From: Candidatus Woesearchaeota archaeon
GTDB lineage: Archaea > Nanobdellota > Nanobdellia > Woesearchaeales > WJKL01
Direction of reading: 5' to 3'
Length of the DNA stretch: 19,982 nt
Assembly: GCA_019322815.1 (NCBI GenBank)
Contig: JAHWIB010000024.1
Span: 1-19,982, forward strand
In this document: in pieces, positions 1 to 6,475 of the stretch
How positions within the stretch are numbered: the stretch's first letter is position 1
How the letters are laid out: every line of letters starts with the position of its first letter
Program-made: the position numbers and the translations under genes
The notes under the pieces: generated by a model
Seen by the model: the letters and a program-made list of their open reading frames with translations, nothing else
The model's database searches: none
What the model was told of the DNA's origin: nothing

Positions 1-1
1 A

Positions 2-166
2 GAATTTCTTATATCACATAGAGAAGATTATAATTGGTCTAAATTAGATAATAAAACAAAAACAGGAATAGTGGATGATTTGATAACTAAAGTTGAAAAT
101 GCTTTTTTATTGAACCCTCCAAATACCGATGGGAGAATTAGATATAAAAATGACTGTACAAGATAA
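2..166 (+). CDS. C-terminal fragment of an unknown protein
   Basis: One plus-strand frame stays open from the left edge to a TAA at 164-166, giving 54 residues of a protein whose start lies outside the window. The visible part is hydrophilic, begins EFLISHREDYNW and ends NDCTR, and has no membrane segment or motif I recognise. A hairpin followed by a run of T lies 15 bases after the stop, which fits the end of a real gene. The only competing reading, a minus-strand frame over 28-225, runs through that terminator and is rejected. No function is proposed. Confidence 0.5.
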   Translation, partial: EFLISHREDYNWSKLDNKTKTGIVDDLITKVENAFLLNPPNTDGRIRYKNDCTR

Positions 167-181
167 GGATTGAATTCCAAC

Positions 182-201
182 GCCGTGCAACGGCTTTTTT
201 T
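182..201 (+). terminator. Hairpin plus T-run terminator
   Basis: GCCGT and ACGGC pair as a 5-bp stem around a 3-base loop and are followed directly by seven T. It sits 15 bases after the stop of the partial gene at the left edge. Archaeal termination needs mainly the T-run, so the hairpin may also act in the opposite direction or stabilise the 3' end. Confidence 0.6.
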
Positions 202-267
202 ACTCCTTGAATTCTGCAAGCACAAGCTCTATAACCTAAGGATTTGAAAAATACGCCGCAGCCCGGA

Positions 268-297
268 CTTTCATCGAAGATGAATATCATCTTCTAA
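268..297 (-). other. tRNA-Ser intron 3, T-loop position 59/60 (30 nt)
   Basis: Exon TTCA (T54-A57) pairs exactly with TGAA at the intron 3' end. The bulges are AAT and AGT, each cut after the second base. The intron folds as GAAGATGA/TCATCTTC around a TAT loop. Excision restores the invariant T loop TTCAAAT and stem CCCGG/CCGGG. Confidence 0.85.
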
Positions 298-329
298 TTT
301 GAACCGGGATATCCTTTCGGAAACGGGCT

Positions 330-344
330 GACCTTGATTGAATA
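330..344 (-). other. tRNA-Ser intron 2, position 37/38 (15 nt)
   Basis: A 15-base insertion lies between G37 (345) and A38 (329), the canonical archaeal intron site. CTTG of the anticodon loop pairs with CAAG in the intron as the central helix. The 5' bulge AGT is regular, but the inner loop is too short for an inner helix, so this is a relaxed bulge-helix-loop motif. The exact 3' boundary is inferred from the need for A38. Confidence 0.78.
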
Positions 345-359
345 CTCAAGGCCCGCGCA

Positions 360-389
360 TTTGGCTAGCGAGGCTCAGGCCTTCGCCAG
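360..389 (-). other. tRNA-Ser intron 1, D-arm (30 nt)
   Basis: Exon bases TGGT pair with intron bases GCCA as the 4-bp central helix (with one G-U). The 3-base bulges are ACC and AAT, with cuts after the second base of each. The intron forms a strong inner hairpin: TGGCG/CGCTA plus AGGC/GCCT around a CTGA loop. Splicing rebuilds the D stem GCA/TGC, leaving the 13-22 mismatch that class II tRNAs tolerate. Confidence 0.8.
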
Positions 390-435
390 GTACCAGGTTG
401 TGCCACTGCGGCATATAAATCAAATTAAATTATTT

Positions 436-446
436 GTTTATAAAGG
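436..446 (-). promoter_or_regulatory. BRE/TATA promoter of tRNA-Ser
   Basis: The minus strand reads CCTTTATAAAC here, with the TATA core TTTATAAA at 437-444. Its centre is about 28 bases upstream of the tRNA 5' end at 412, as expected for an archaeal promoter starting at or just before the tRNA. Confidence 0.65.
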
Positions 447-460
447 TTTCTTAGAATTAA

Positions 461-634
461 CTATTTCTTCTTTTTTTCAGGAGGCAGCAAATGTGGGATT
501 CCTTCTTTTATAGGAAAATCTATCTGGCATTTATTGCATCTGAGAATGTTTTTCTCTTTTTTGTAGTCTAATCTGCTTTTGCAGATAGGGCATGCTAAAA
601 TCTTTAATAGATCTTCTGGAAGCTCTTGTTTCAT
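461..634 (-). CDS. Trm112-like zinc-ribbon protein (57 aa)
   Basis: The gene encodes a 57-residue protein that begins MKQELPEDLLKILACPICK and ends PPEKKKK. The pattern LLKILACPIC followed by CNKC and then F-PI--GIPHLLP is the signature of the Trm112/UPF0434 family. The four cysteines (15, 18, 33, 36) should bind one zinc. In eukaryotes and in studied archaea, Trm112 is the obligate activating subunit of several SAM methyltransferases acting on tRNA, rRNA and release factor; the bacterial relative is YcaR. No methyltransferase is adjacent, which fits a shared subunit. The first ATG of the frame is used; there is no clear Shine-Dalgarno site, and a TTTAAA box at 664-672 on the minus strand could place transcription just ahead of it. 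Confidence 0.85.
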   Translation of the reverse strand: MKQELPEDLLKILACPICKSRLDYKKEKNILRCNKCQIDFPIKEGIPHLLPPEKKKK

Positions 635-822
635 ATTATCACTTACCAGAACTCTCTCATAATTTTTAAATTTTTCGTAGCAACTCTATAAAAAACAAAA
701 AGTTTATAAATGATGCCATAATAATATTTATAAAATTATTGTAGCTATGCAATAATTGTTAAATGGGGTGCGGAAATAATTATTATTTATGCTAGCTATA
801 TTTATTTAGGGGGGGAATAAAA
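635..822. promoter_or_regulatory. Divergent promoter region, Trm112-like gene and TFB
   Basis: This AT-rich spacer separates two divergent genes. Three TATA-like elements are visible: TTTAAA around 664-672 (best placed for the minus gene), TTTATAAA around 693-700 (symmetric, could serve either strand) and TTTATAAAA at 727-735 (best for the plus gene, giving a start near 757 and a leader of roughly 65 bases). The leader ends in a run of seven G at 809-815, seven bases before the TFB start codon, an unusually G-rich ribosome-binding site. No gene is seen in the spacer. Confidence 0.6.
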
Positions 823-1746
823 ATGCCTGAGTTAATCAAAAAATGCCCTGAATGTGCAGGGATAAATCTATTCTGGAATCGTGAGAAAGGAGAGATTATT
901 TGCAAGGACTGCGGTCTTGTCATTGAAGACAAGATGGTGGATATGGGCCAGGAATGGCGTGAATTTGATTCTGAAGGTGCTGAAAAGCGAAGAAGAACAG
1001 GAGCACCTATGACTTATACACAGTATGACCAAGGATTAGGAACAGAGGTTGGCCAGCAGTCTGATCTTTTAAGATTAGGTGGAAAAGACAGAAATAAGTT
1101 CTTCAGATTGAGAAAATGGCAGTATAGGATCTCAACTGCTATTGAAAGAAACTTAAAATTAGCATTAGGAGAATTAAAAAGAGTCAGTTCTTATCTAAAA
1201 CTTCCAAAATCAGTTGAAGAAGAGTCTGCCAGGATCTATACACTAGCTGTCCAGAGAGGACTGGTAAGAGGAAGATCTATGGAATCTGTTGTTTCAGGAG
1301 CATTGTATGCTGCCTGCAGAAGACATGATGTTCCTAGAACACTAGATGAATTATCTGAAGCTTCTGGAATTGAGAAAAAAGAGATAGGAAGAACATACAG
1401 ATTTGTAACAAGAGAGCTTGGAATAAGCATACTGCCTTCAAATCCAGCTGATTATATTGCAAGATTCGCTTCTGCTTTGAAGCTGTCTCCAGAAAGCCAG
1501 TCAAGAAGCATAGAGATCTTGGAATCAGCACAGAGAGCTGAACTGACTTCAGGAAGAGGCCCAACAGGAATTGCAGCTGCTGCTTTGTATGTCTCTGCTT
1601 TGATCCATGGAGAAAAAAGAACCCAAAGAGAAGTTGCAGATGTTGCTGGAGTAACAGAAGTTACAATCAGAAACAGATATAAAGAATTATTAGATAAATT
1701 AAAGCTTGATAAAGAGATTAAGAAAACAAAGAAGAAAAAGAAATAA
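823..1746 (+). CDS. tfb: Transcription initiation factor B (TFB)
   Basis: This 307-residue protein is the archaeal homologue of TFIIB. It binds TBP on the TATA box, contacts the BRE and recruits RNA polymerase. The N-terminal zinc ribbon is visible as C8-x2-C11 and C27-x2-C30. It is followed by the B-finger/linker region with EWREF and RRRTGAP near residues 45-62, then two cyclin-like repeats at roughly 110-200 and 205-295. SYLKLPKSVEEESARIY opens the first repeat, and RTQREVADVAGVTEVTIRNRYKEL closes the second with its DNA-binding helix-turn-helix. The protein ends in a lysine run (KKTKKKKK). Length and domain order are normal. Its own promoter and a G-rich ribosome-binding site precede it, and T-rich sequence follows the stop. 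Confidence 0.97.
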   Translation: MPELIKKCPECAGINLFWNREKGEIICKDCGLVIEDKMVDMGQEWREFDSEGAEKRRRTGAPMTYTQYDQGLGTEVGQQSDLLRLGGKDRNKFFRLRKWQYRISTAIERNLKLALGELKRVSSYLKLPKSVEEESARIYTLAVQRGLVRGRSMESVVSGALYAACRRHDVPRTLDELSEASGIEKKEIGRTYRFVTRELGISILPSNPADYIARFASALKLSPESQSRSIEILESAQRAELTSGRGPTGIAAAALYVSALIHGEKRTQREVADVAGVTEVTIRNRYKELLDKLKLDKEIKKTKKKKK

Positions 1747-1764
1747 TTTTTTCTTATTTTTTAT
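1747..1764 (+). terminator. T-run terminator after TFB
   Basis: Oligo-T stretches directly after the TFB stop, without a stem, match the usual archaeal terminator form. The next gene has its own TATA box at 1774-1781. Confidence 0.45.
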
Positions 1765-1773
1765 TCCATAACC

Positions 1774-1814
1774 TTTTTATACATTCTTCTTTTATTTTTA
1801 TTATTTTTGTGGGG
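1774..1814 (+). promoter_or_regulatory. TATA box and ribosome-binding site of the PheA-TyrA fusion
   Basis: TTTTTATA at 1774-1781 would start transcription near 1805. GTGGGG at 1809-1814 lies six bases before the ATG at 1820 and serves as the Shine-Dalgarno site. The gene is therefore probably transcribed separately from TFB. Confidence 0.5.
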
Positions 1815-1819
1815 CAAAA

Positions 1820-4039
1820 ATGGTTAAATTTCATGGAAAAGTAGTTTACCTTGGACCAGAAGATACATTTACACATGAAGCAGCCATAAGATGGTGTAAA
1901 TCCCATAGATTAGATTCTGAAGTTTTAGTTCCAAGAGATAGTTTTAGGGATATTTTTAAGGTAGTCCAAGAAGGAACAATATATAGAGGCAAAGCTGTTG
2001 AATATAGCGTTGATAGAGGGATTGTTGCTTATAGAAACATTAAAGGAGGAGATGTTCTAGATACTCTAGATTTATTATTGAAATCCCATCAAGAAGGCCA
2101 TCCTATCAATATTATTGATTCAATCACAATTGATATAAAGATGGCTGTTGGAGGCCCGTATCCAAAAGAAGAAGTTGAAGCAATTATTTCACATAAAAAA
2201 GCATTGCAGCAATGCGGAATATATTTATCAAAAGAATTCCCAGATGCAAGATTAGTTGAAGCTAACTCAACTGCAAAAGGCCTTGAATTAGCTATAAGAG
2301 GAGAATATGGAAAAGCAGCTGCTTTAGCAAGCCCAATAGCCTTTGAAAGGAGAGGCGTAACACCTTATGAGATAGGTGTTGCTGATGCTAAATACAATAA
2401 AACAAGATTCTTAGTTATTAAAAGAGGAGGAAAATCAGGCCAATCAAAAAAATCAAAAAAAGATATTACAACAGTTGCAGTTGTTCCTGTTCTTCCTATC
2501 CATAATTTTTCAGGAAAAATGTTTGAATTATTTGAAAAATATGGGCTAAGATATGAAGATCATCATCTAAGACCTACTGGAAGAGATATGGATATCCATT
2601 ATTTTGATTTAGAAGGCCATATCAAGGCTAATAATAATCTTCAGAAATGTCTGGAAGCACTGAAGTCAGAAATGCCTTTTAGAGGAAAAGTTGAAGTTTA
2701 TAATCTAGGAAGTTATCAATATCAAGATTTTTTTCCTTCTGTTATACAGAGAATTGCTGTAATAGGAGCTGCCTCAGGAAGAGGAAAGACTTTGCAAGAA
2801 TTTTTAGAAAGAGCAGGATATGAGACAGTTCTTGCTAAAAGTCATTCAGACTTTGAACCTGCTAGACAGCAGAAAGCAAGATTAAGGGAAATTGAAAAAG
2901 AACTAAAAACTTTAACAAGACCAGGAGTAAAGAATACAGGAAAAAGGAATGCAAGCTTAAGAAGAGTAGGAGAATTAGCTTCTGAAATAGCAGATGCAAC
3001 TTCAAAACTTGATGAAAGGTTAACTTCTCCTAAAACGTCTCAAGGTGATCCAGAAGGAGAATTCAAGACAGTAAGATTAGCAGAAGCAGAAAGCAAAGAT
3101 ATGCTGTCTGGAGATTATATTGCTGAGATGAGAAGATGTGCAAGTGCATCTAATGTAATTTTATTGAATGTTTACAGAAAAAATAGAGAACAGGCAGTTA
3201 GAGCAATAGCAGAACAGATTTTTGCTGGAAAATTGCTAGTTGTCAATTCAAGCAGATTAGATGGAGAAGAAGAAAGAATAAGATCTTGGATCCATGAAGA
3301 GATGGTTAGAGCAGTAGATGAAGCAGTATGCTGCAGAGACGATAATTTTTCTGCTGCCTCAAGTACAGAGAAGTATGTAAGATCAGCAATTAAAAGGAAA
3401 GAGGCAAGTGGAGAATGGAATAAATCAACATCAGAAAAACAGATGGTTGATGAGTTAGTTAAAGAGCATTGTGATGGAATAGAATTTTTAGGAATGGATG
3501 CTTTAATTACAGACTCTTTCCCTGTAATAGAAGGCCAAAAAGTTGTATTTACTCCTAAAGTGCCTTATGATATGCTGGATGAAATGACTTTGCCTAAAGA
3601 ATTTATTGATATCTTTTATAAACATGGAGCAGATGTAAAAATTGCTACTCCTAAATATCATGATAAAATAACTGGAACAGCCAGTGTTCTTCCAATGTTA
3701 ACTTCTTTAATTGCAGCTGAAACTATTTTGCCTTTAGGCTATGATTTTGATGAGCTTAGAGAATTTTCTATTCCAGAAAATCAATTATTTTATTCATTAA
3801 TGCAAAAAAATCTTGCAGGAAGCATAGAATCAGCTGTTGCAAAGATGTTTGAATTTTCAGATAGGCAAGGTTTTTTAGAAAGATTAAGAAAAGAAGTAGG
3901 AATTATATTTGAGATATGCAAAGATAATCCAGAAGCCTACGAATTAATGCTTAAACAAATGGCTAAGCGAACTAAAAAAGGAAGAGATGAAGCAATCAGA
4001 ATTGTAAGAGATTGTTTTGAGATATTATCTAGAAAGTAA
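1820..4039 (+). CDS. pheA: Prephenate dehydratase-ACT-prephenate dehydrogenase-like fusion
   Basis: The 739 residues hold three modules. Residues 8-200 match prephenate dehydratase, the phenylalanine-branch enzyme: YLGPEDTFTHEAA at 10-22, HKKALQQC at 125-132, NSTAKGLELA at 149-158, and NKTRFLVIK at 193-201 with the catalytic TRF. Residues 216-300 are an ACT domain of the PheA type, with YGLRYEDHHLRP and the characteristic YFDLEGH at 261-267. Residues 310-739 resemble a TyrA prephenate dehydrogenase: a Rossmann start IAVIGAASGRG at 312-322, a charged coiled-coil-like insertion at about 345-405, and PKYHDKITGTASVLPML at 611-627, like the EEHD helix of TyrA. Conserved sites are altered: the dehydratase ENS motif reads YRNI (71-74), the ACT ESRP motif is changed, and the TyrA HPMFG position seems to be SFPVI. 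No other aromatic-pathway gene is nearby. Activity of either enzyme is uncertain; the family assignment is firm. Confidence 0.85.
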   Translation: MVKFHGKVVYLGPEDTFTHEAAIRWCKSHRLDSEVLVPRDSFRDIFKVVQEGTIYRGKAVEYSVDRGIVAYRNIKGGDVLDTLDLLLKSHQEGHPINIIDSITIDIKMAVGGPYPKEEVEAIISHKKALQQCGIYLSKEFPDARLVEANSTAKGLELAIRGEYGKAAALASPIAFERRGVTPYEIGVADAKYNKTRFLVIKRGGKSGQSKKSKKDITTVAVVPVLPIHNFSGKMFELFEKYGLRYEDHHLRPTGRDMDIHYFDLEGHIKANNNLQKCLEALKSEMPFRGKVEVYNLGSYQYQDFFPSVIQRIAVIGAASGRGKTLQEFLERAGYETVLAKSHSDFEPARQQKARLREIEKELKTLTRPGVKNTGKRNASLRRVGELASEIADATSKLDERLTSPKTSQGDPEGEFKTVRLAEAESKDMLSGDYIAEMRRCASASNVILLNVYRKNREQAVRAIAEQIFAGKLLVVNSSRLDGEEERIRSWIHEEMVRAVDEAVCCRDDNFSAASSTEKYVRSAIKRKEASGEWNKSTSEKQMVDELVKEHCDGIEFLGMDALITDSFPVIEGQKVVFTPKVPYDMLDEMTLPKEFIDIFYKHGADVKIATPKYHDKITGTASVLPMLTSLIAAETILPLGYDFDELREFSIPENQLFYSLMQKNLAGSIESAVAKMFEFSDRQGFLERLRKEVGIIFEICKDNPEAYELMLKQMAKRTKKGRDEAIRIVRDCFEILSRK

Positions 4040-4334
4040 ATAATTTCTTTTCAAAATCAATAATTTTGTTTTTCTTTACTTTAATACCTTCTTTTTTCAA
4101 TAGAACAATTTTCTTTTTTAGTCCTCTAGAATATCCACCTAATGAGCCGTCAGAAGCAACTACTCTATGACATGGAATCTTAACAGGTGTTTTATTGTCA
4201 TGCAAAGCTCTTCCTACTGCTCTATAGACTTGTCCTTTCCTCTTCAATGCCTCTCCAATCTCTTTATATGTAGAAACTCTACCTTTTGGAATTTTCTTAA
4301 CTAAATCCAAAACTTTGTCTTGGAAGGTTTTCAT
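4029..4334 (-). CDS. ogt: Methylated-DNA-protein cysteine methyltransferase, short form
   Basis: This 101-residue protein is the DNA-binding and catalytic domain of O6-alkylguanine-DNA alkyltransferase, which removes alkyl groups from guanine by suicidal transfer to cysteine. The acceptor motif IPCHRVV is intact with Cys55. The helix-turn-helix region GRVSTYKEIGEAL (18-30), YRAVGRALHDN (37-47) and the GGYSRGLKKKIVLLKKEG tail all fit. The N-terminal ribonuclease-like domain of Ada/Ogt is missing, as in the minimal versions. The position usually holding Asn in RAVGNA is Arg here. The retained Cys argues against an inactive alkyltransferase-like (ATL) protein. The 3' end overlaps the preceding convergent gene by 11 bases. 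The ATG lies about 26 bases from the shared TATA box, so the mRNA is probably leaderless. Confidence 0.93.
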   Translation of the reverse strand: MKTFQDKVLDLVKKIPKGRVSTYKEIGEALKRKGQVYRAVGRALHDNKTPVKIPCHRVVASDGSLGGYSRGLKKKIVLLKKEGIKVKKNKIIDFEKKLFTF

Positions 4335-4353
4335 ATATTCAAATATAATTAAA

Positions 4354-4366
4354 CTTTTATATAATC
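4354..4366. promoter_or_regulatory. Single TATA box shared by two divergent leaderless genes
   Basis: CTTTTATATAAT reads as a TATA box on both strands (TTTATATAA forward, TTATATAAA reverse). Its centre near 4360 is 25 bases from the plus-strand ATG at 4385 and 26 bases from the minus-strand ATG at 4334. Both distances match the normal TATA-to-start spacing, so one element could direct both genes, each with no 5' leader. No other good TATA box lies in the 50-base gap. Confidence 0.65.
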
Positions 4367-4384
4367 TTTACTAATTAACTAAAT

Positions 4385-4837
4385 ATGGGGAGATGGTTAG
4401 CCAGTGGATTAGCAGCACTTGTTTTAGGCAGTGGCTGTTCTGGAGTTCATGAAAGATTACAGCCTGCAGCTGAAATAACAATTGTTATAAATGAAGCCCC
4501 AAAAAAAGAAGACTATATTAAAAAAACAAGAAACTTGTGTGATGTTGCTAATGCCCTATACCAAGCAAGTGCAAATAGGGCAGCTATGGAATGGTATGAA
4601 AAAGCCATAGGAAATATAGAAGAGCATAAATTACCTATAAAGGGGAATCCTGGTTTTGCTTTAGCATATAACAGAATGGCAGAATATTATTTGTCTTTAG
4701 AGATGTATAGTAAAGCAGAGAAATTTGCAAGAATTGCTGTTGAGAACTATCCTGATAATCCTTTTTTTAGAGCAACATTAGAGATGATACAGCGGGAAAT
4801 AAAAAAGAAAAAAGCAACTTTTGTTAATTTTACTTAA
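4385..4837 (+). CDS. Secreted TPR-like lipoprotein (150 aa)
   Basis: The N-terminus MGRWLASGLAALVLGSGCSG is a short signal peptide ending in a lipobox-like LGSGC with Cys18, so the protein is probably exported and lipid-anchored or held at the membrane. The mature part contains paired helices of tetratricopeptide type, clearest at about 88-135 (FALAYNRMAEYYLSLEMYSKAEKFARIAVENYPDNP, which fits the TPR spacing), with a weaker repeat at 48-80 (ANALYQASANRAAMEWYEKAI). TPRs mediate protein-protein contacts; the partner is unknown. The last 8 bases overlap the convergent gene at 4830. The ATG is about 25 bases from the TATA centre with no Shine-Dalgarno site, so translation is probably leaderless. 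Confidence 0.7.
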   Translation: MGRWLASGLAALVLGSGCSGVHERLQPAAEITIVINEAPKKEDYIKKTRNLCDVANALYQASANRAAMEWYEKAIGNIEEHKLPIKGNPGFALAYNRMAEYYLSLEMYSKAEKFARIAVENYPDNPFFRATLEMIQREIKKKKATFVNFT

Positions 4838-5399
4838 TCATTTTTCTTAACTTCATCATCAGATAAGGATATCCTCTATTATCTGAATTTTCTATGTCAA
4901 TTCCTAAAAATTTAGCAAATTCAAATAATTTTTCTCTTGTCTTCTCTACATTTTCTGCATGTTTTAGTGCTTCTATTTCAATGAAATGTCCTAATTTTTT
5001 AACTTTGTCAAATGCAATTTCAAATTCATCATCGTAGTTATAGGTTTCTCTCTGCTTTTCAATTATTATATTTGTCTTGAAATTTAAAGCTGAAAACAAT
5101 TTTCTTAGTTGTTCTGCGTCTCCTTCAAATTCAAGTTCATCGCAATGTGTATGAACTTCAACTTCTTCTGGATAAAAGTGCTTATAATTTAAGATTGTTT
5201 TTCCTCCTCTTTCTCCTATTCTCAACCATTCATAAGGATATTTAGGCTTAAGAAAATCTTTATGAGGCGGGCTAATATATTGATCTTTATGACTTATATT
5301 TTTTACAAATTTTGCAATTTTAGAGATTTTTTCTTTTATTTTAGAGAATTCTTTTTCATAAAGCCTGAATTTGAGTTCAATTTCTTGCTCGTTTTTCAT
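4830..5399 (-). CDS. CYTH-domain protein (class IV adenylate cyclase-like)
   Basis: The 189-residue protein has the CYTH triphosphate-tunnel fold. The signature ExExK appears as E6-I-E8-L-K10 at the start. The tunnel strands follow as EWLRIGERGGKTILNYK (58-74), EIAFDKVKKLGHFIEIEA (about 126-143) and a C-terminal NRGYPYLMM. Alternating Arg, Lys and Glu in these strands bind triphosphate and metal. Members include class IV (CyaB-type) adenylate cyclases, thiamine triphosphatases and inorganic triphosphatases, and sequence alone does not separate them; archaeal members of this length are usually annotated as class IV adenylate cyclase. The start ATG overlaps the RibL stop by 4 bases, so it is the last gene of a three-gene operon. 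Confidence 0.85.
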   Translation of the reverse strand: MKNEQEIELKFRLYEKEFSKIKEKISKIAKFVKNISHKDQYISPPHKDFLKPKYPYEWLRIGERGGKTILNYKHFYPEEVEVHTHCDELEFEGDAEQLRKLFSALNFKTNIIIEKQRETYNYDDEFEIAFDKVKKLGHFIEIEALKHAENVEKTREKLFEFAKFLGIDIENSDNRGYPYLMMKLRKMIK

Positions 5400-5797
5400 T
5401 TTCTTATCTTAGAACTTTTATAAATATGTTCTTTATATGGTTTTAATCTGATGATCTTTGCTCTTAATTTTCTTTTCTTTAATTCTTCTTTTAATTTGCC
5501 TGTATAAGAATTCTGATCGTATCCTAAACATATAACATTAGGTTTATATTCTCCAATTATTCTGTAAGGATCTTTATTATACCCTAAAACAGCTAAATCA
5601 ACAGTTTTTGACAAAACAACATTTATTAATCTTTTAACTTCTTTATTTCTAGGATTTTTTCCTTTGATCTTTTTAACTGTCTTGTCTCTTCCAACAACTG
5701 CAATAAGATAATCTCCATGTTTTTTTGCCTGCTTGAAAAAGTTTAAATGCCCTTTATGCAGTATATCAAATGTTCCGAAAACCATAACCTTCTTCAT
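5396..5797 (-). CDS. ribL: FAD synthetase RibL (cytidylyltransferase family)
   Basis: At 133 residues this is a compact nucleotidyltransferase of the glycerol-3-phosphate cytidylyltransferase fold. GTFDILHKGH at 8-17 carries the HxGH nucleotide-binding motif. VICLGYDQN and the C-terminal YKSSKIRK (126-133, equivalent to the ISSTxIR motif) complete the site. Archaeal RibL transfers AMP from ATP to FMN to make FAD; a relative making CDP-glycerol or another activated alcohol is the main alternative, but the length and LGYDQ motif favour RibL. It overlaps both neighbours by 4 bases (ATGA-type junctions), indicating translational coupling in the YkgJ-RibL-CYTH operon. Confidence 0.85.
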   Translation of the reverse strand: MKKVMVFGTFDILHKGHLNFFKQAKKHGDYLIAVVGRDKTVKKIKGKNPRNKEVKRLINVVLSKTVDLAVLGYNKDPYRIIGEYKPNVICLGYDQNSYTGKLKEELKKRKLRAKIIRLKPYKEHIYKSSKIRK

Positions 5798-6399
5798 TCT
5801 GTTTCCTCTAATCTCTTCTTATTTTCCTTGATCTTGTCTAAATTTTCATCAATTGCTTTTTTAATCTCATCTATTTTTAGATGATCCTTAAACATCTTTC
5901 TTAATTCCTGAACTGTATTGTATTCAGTCTCTCTTATATCTTTTCCTTTGATTTCAAATAATCCTTTAATATTGATTTTTTTAAATAATCTATAAAATTT
6001 AGATTCTTCAATCAATATATTTCCAACTTTACCTGAATATTTTTTATAATCTTTTTTTCTGCTTATATTGTAGTCACATTTATGGTCTGTTATAACTTCT
6101 TTGATATTAGGAATATTTCCCAAAACCCATTGTGGAAATAATCTGCAGTTCAATGGCCTTGCAGGATAGATAGCACATCTATCATTGACTCTGAATTTAC
6201 ACGGCAGATTTAGTCCTAAGTCAATGTCATAGATATCTTCATACTCTGGTTCTCTAAATGGATTCATTCCAATGTTTTCTTTGAATAATTCTTCAACATC
6301 TATTTTAAGAAAATCAGAAATCCTCCATATATCTCCAACAGTCAGATTTATCTGCGTCAATGGGTCACGGCAGCATAATCCGCAATGGTTGCATTTCAT
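5794..6399 (-). CDS. YkgJ-family cysteine-cluster protein (201 aa)
   Basis: The N-terminus MKCNHCGLCC, followed by PCKF, DRCAIYPARPLNCRLFPQW and a later HKCDY, is the cysteine pattern of the YkgJ family (putative zinc- or iron-chelating domain). The cysteines probably hold a metal or Fe-S cluster; the biochemical role of the family is not established. The last 60 residues are a charged helical tail not typical of the core family. It is the first gene of the minus-strand operon with RibL and CYTH. The TATA box ATTTAAATAA at 6421-6430 is about 26 bases from the ATG, so the operon mRNA is probably leaderless. A second, smaller YkgJ protein is encoded at 7313. Confidence 0.85.
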   Translation of the reverse strand: MKCNHCGLCCRDPLTQINLTVGDIWRISDFLKIDVEELFKENIGMNPFREPEYEDIYDIDLGLNLPCKFRVNDRCAIYPARPLNCRLFPQWVLGNIPNIKEVITDHKCDYNISRKKDYKKYSGKVGNILIEESKFYRLFKKINIKGLFEIKGKDIRETEYNTVQELRKMFKDHLKIDEIKKAIDENLDKIKENKKRLEETE

Positions 6400-6420
6400 A
6401 CAAAAAAAGAAGTTAGCTTA

Positions 6421-6453
6421 TTATTTAAATATTGTGAGAAAAAGTTTATATAC
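6421..6453. promoter_or_regulatory. Two back-to-back TATA boxes between YkgJ and CBS genes
   Basis: ATTTAAATAA (minus, 6421-6430) lies about 26 bases from the YkgJ start at 6399. TTTATATAC (plus, 6445-6453) lies about 27 bases from the CBS start at 6476. Both genes therefore look leaderless, with separate but closely packed promoters. Confidence 0.6.
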
Positions 6454-6475
6454 TAGATATTCAAAAGATATTGAT

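Larger units (their letters stand above)
254..412 (-). tRNA. tRNA-Ser(UGA) with three introns
   Basis: On the minus strand the acceptor arms GCCGCAG (412-406) and CTGCGGC (261-255) pair fully and are followed by G73 at 254. Removing three insertions gives an 84-base class II tRNA: exons 412-390, 359-345, 329-298 and 267-254. It has a 3-bp D stem GCA/TGC, anticodon stem CGGGC/GCCCG, loop CTTGAGA with anticodon TGA at 348-346, a 15-base variable arm with stem TCC/GGA closed by a GAAA loop, T stem CCCGG/CCGGG and T loop TTCAAAT. The long variable arm, TGA anticodon and G73 all indicate serine. Introns lie in the D arm, at 37/38 and at 59/60; two form textbook bulge-helix-bulge motifs for the archaeal splicing endonuclease. 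A BRE/TATA box lies upstream and a T-run just after the 3' end. CCA is not encoded. Confidence 0.9.

Noticed and set aside
180..420. RNase P RNA or another structured non-coding RNA
   Set aside because: The GATGAAAGTCC match suggested it, but the complete tRNA-Ser model with three excisable introns explains every conserved element, and other RNase P regions are not seen.
6272..6475. N-terminal extension of the CBS protein
   Set aside because: The open frame continues upstream, but it overlaps the opposite-strand YkgJ gene and both promoters; the ATG at 6476 is correctly spaced from a TATA box.
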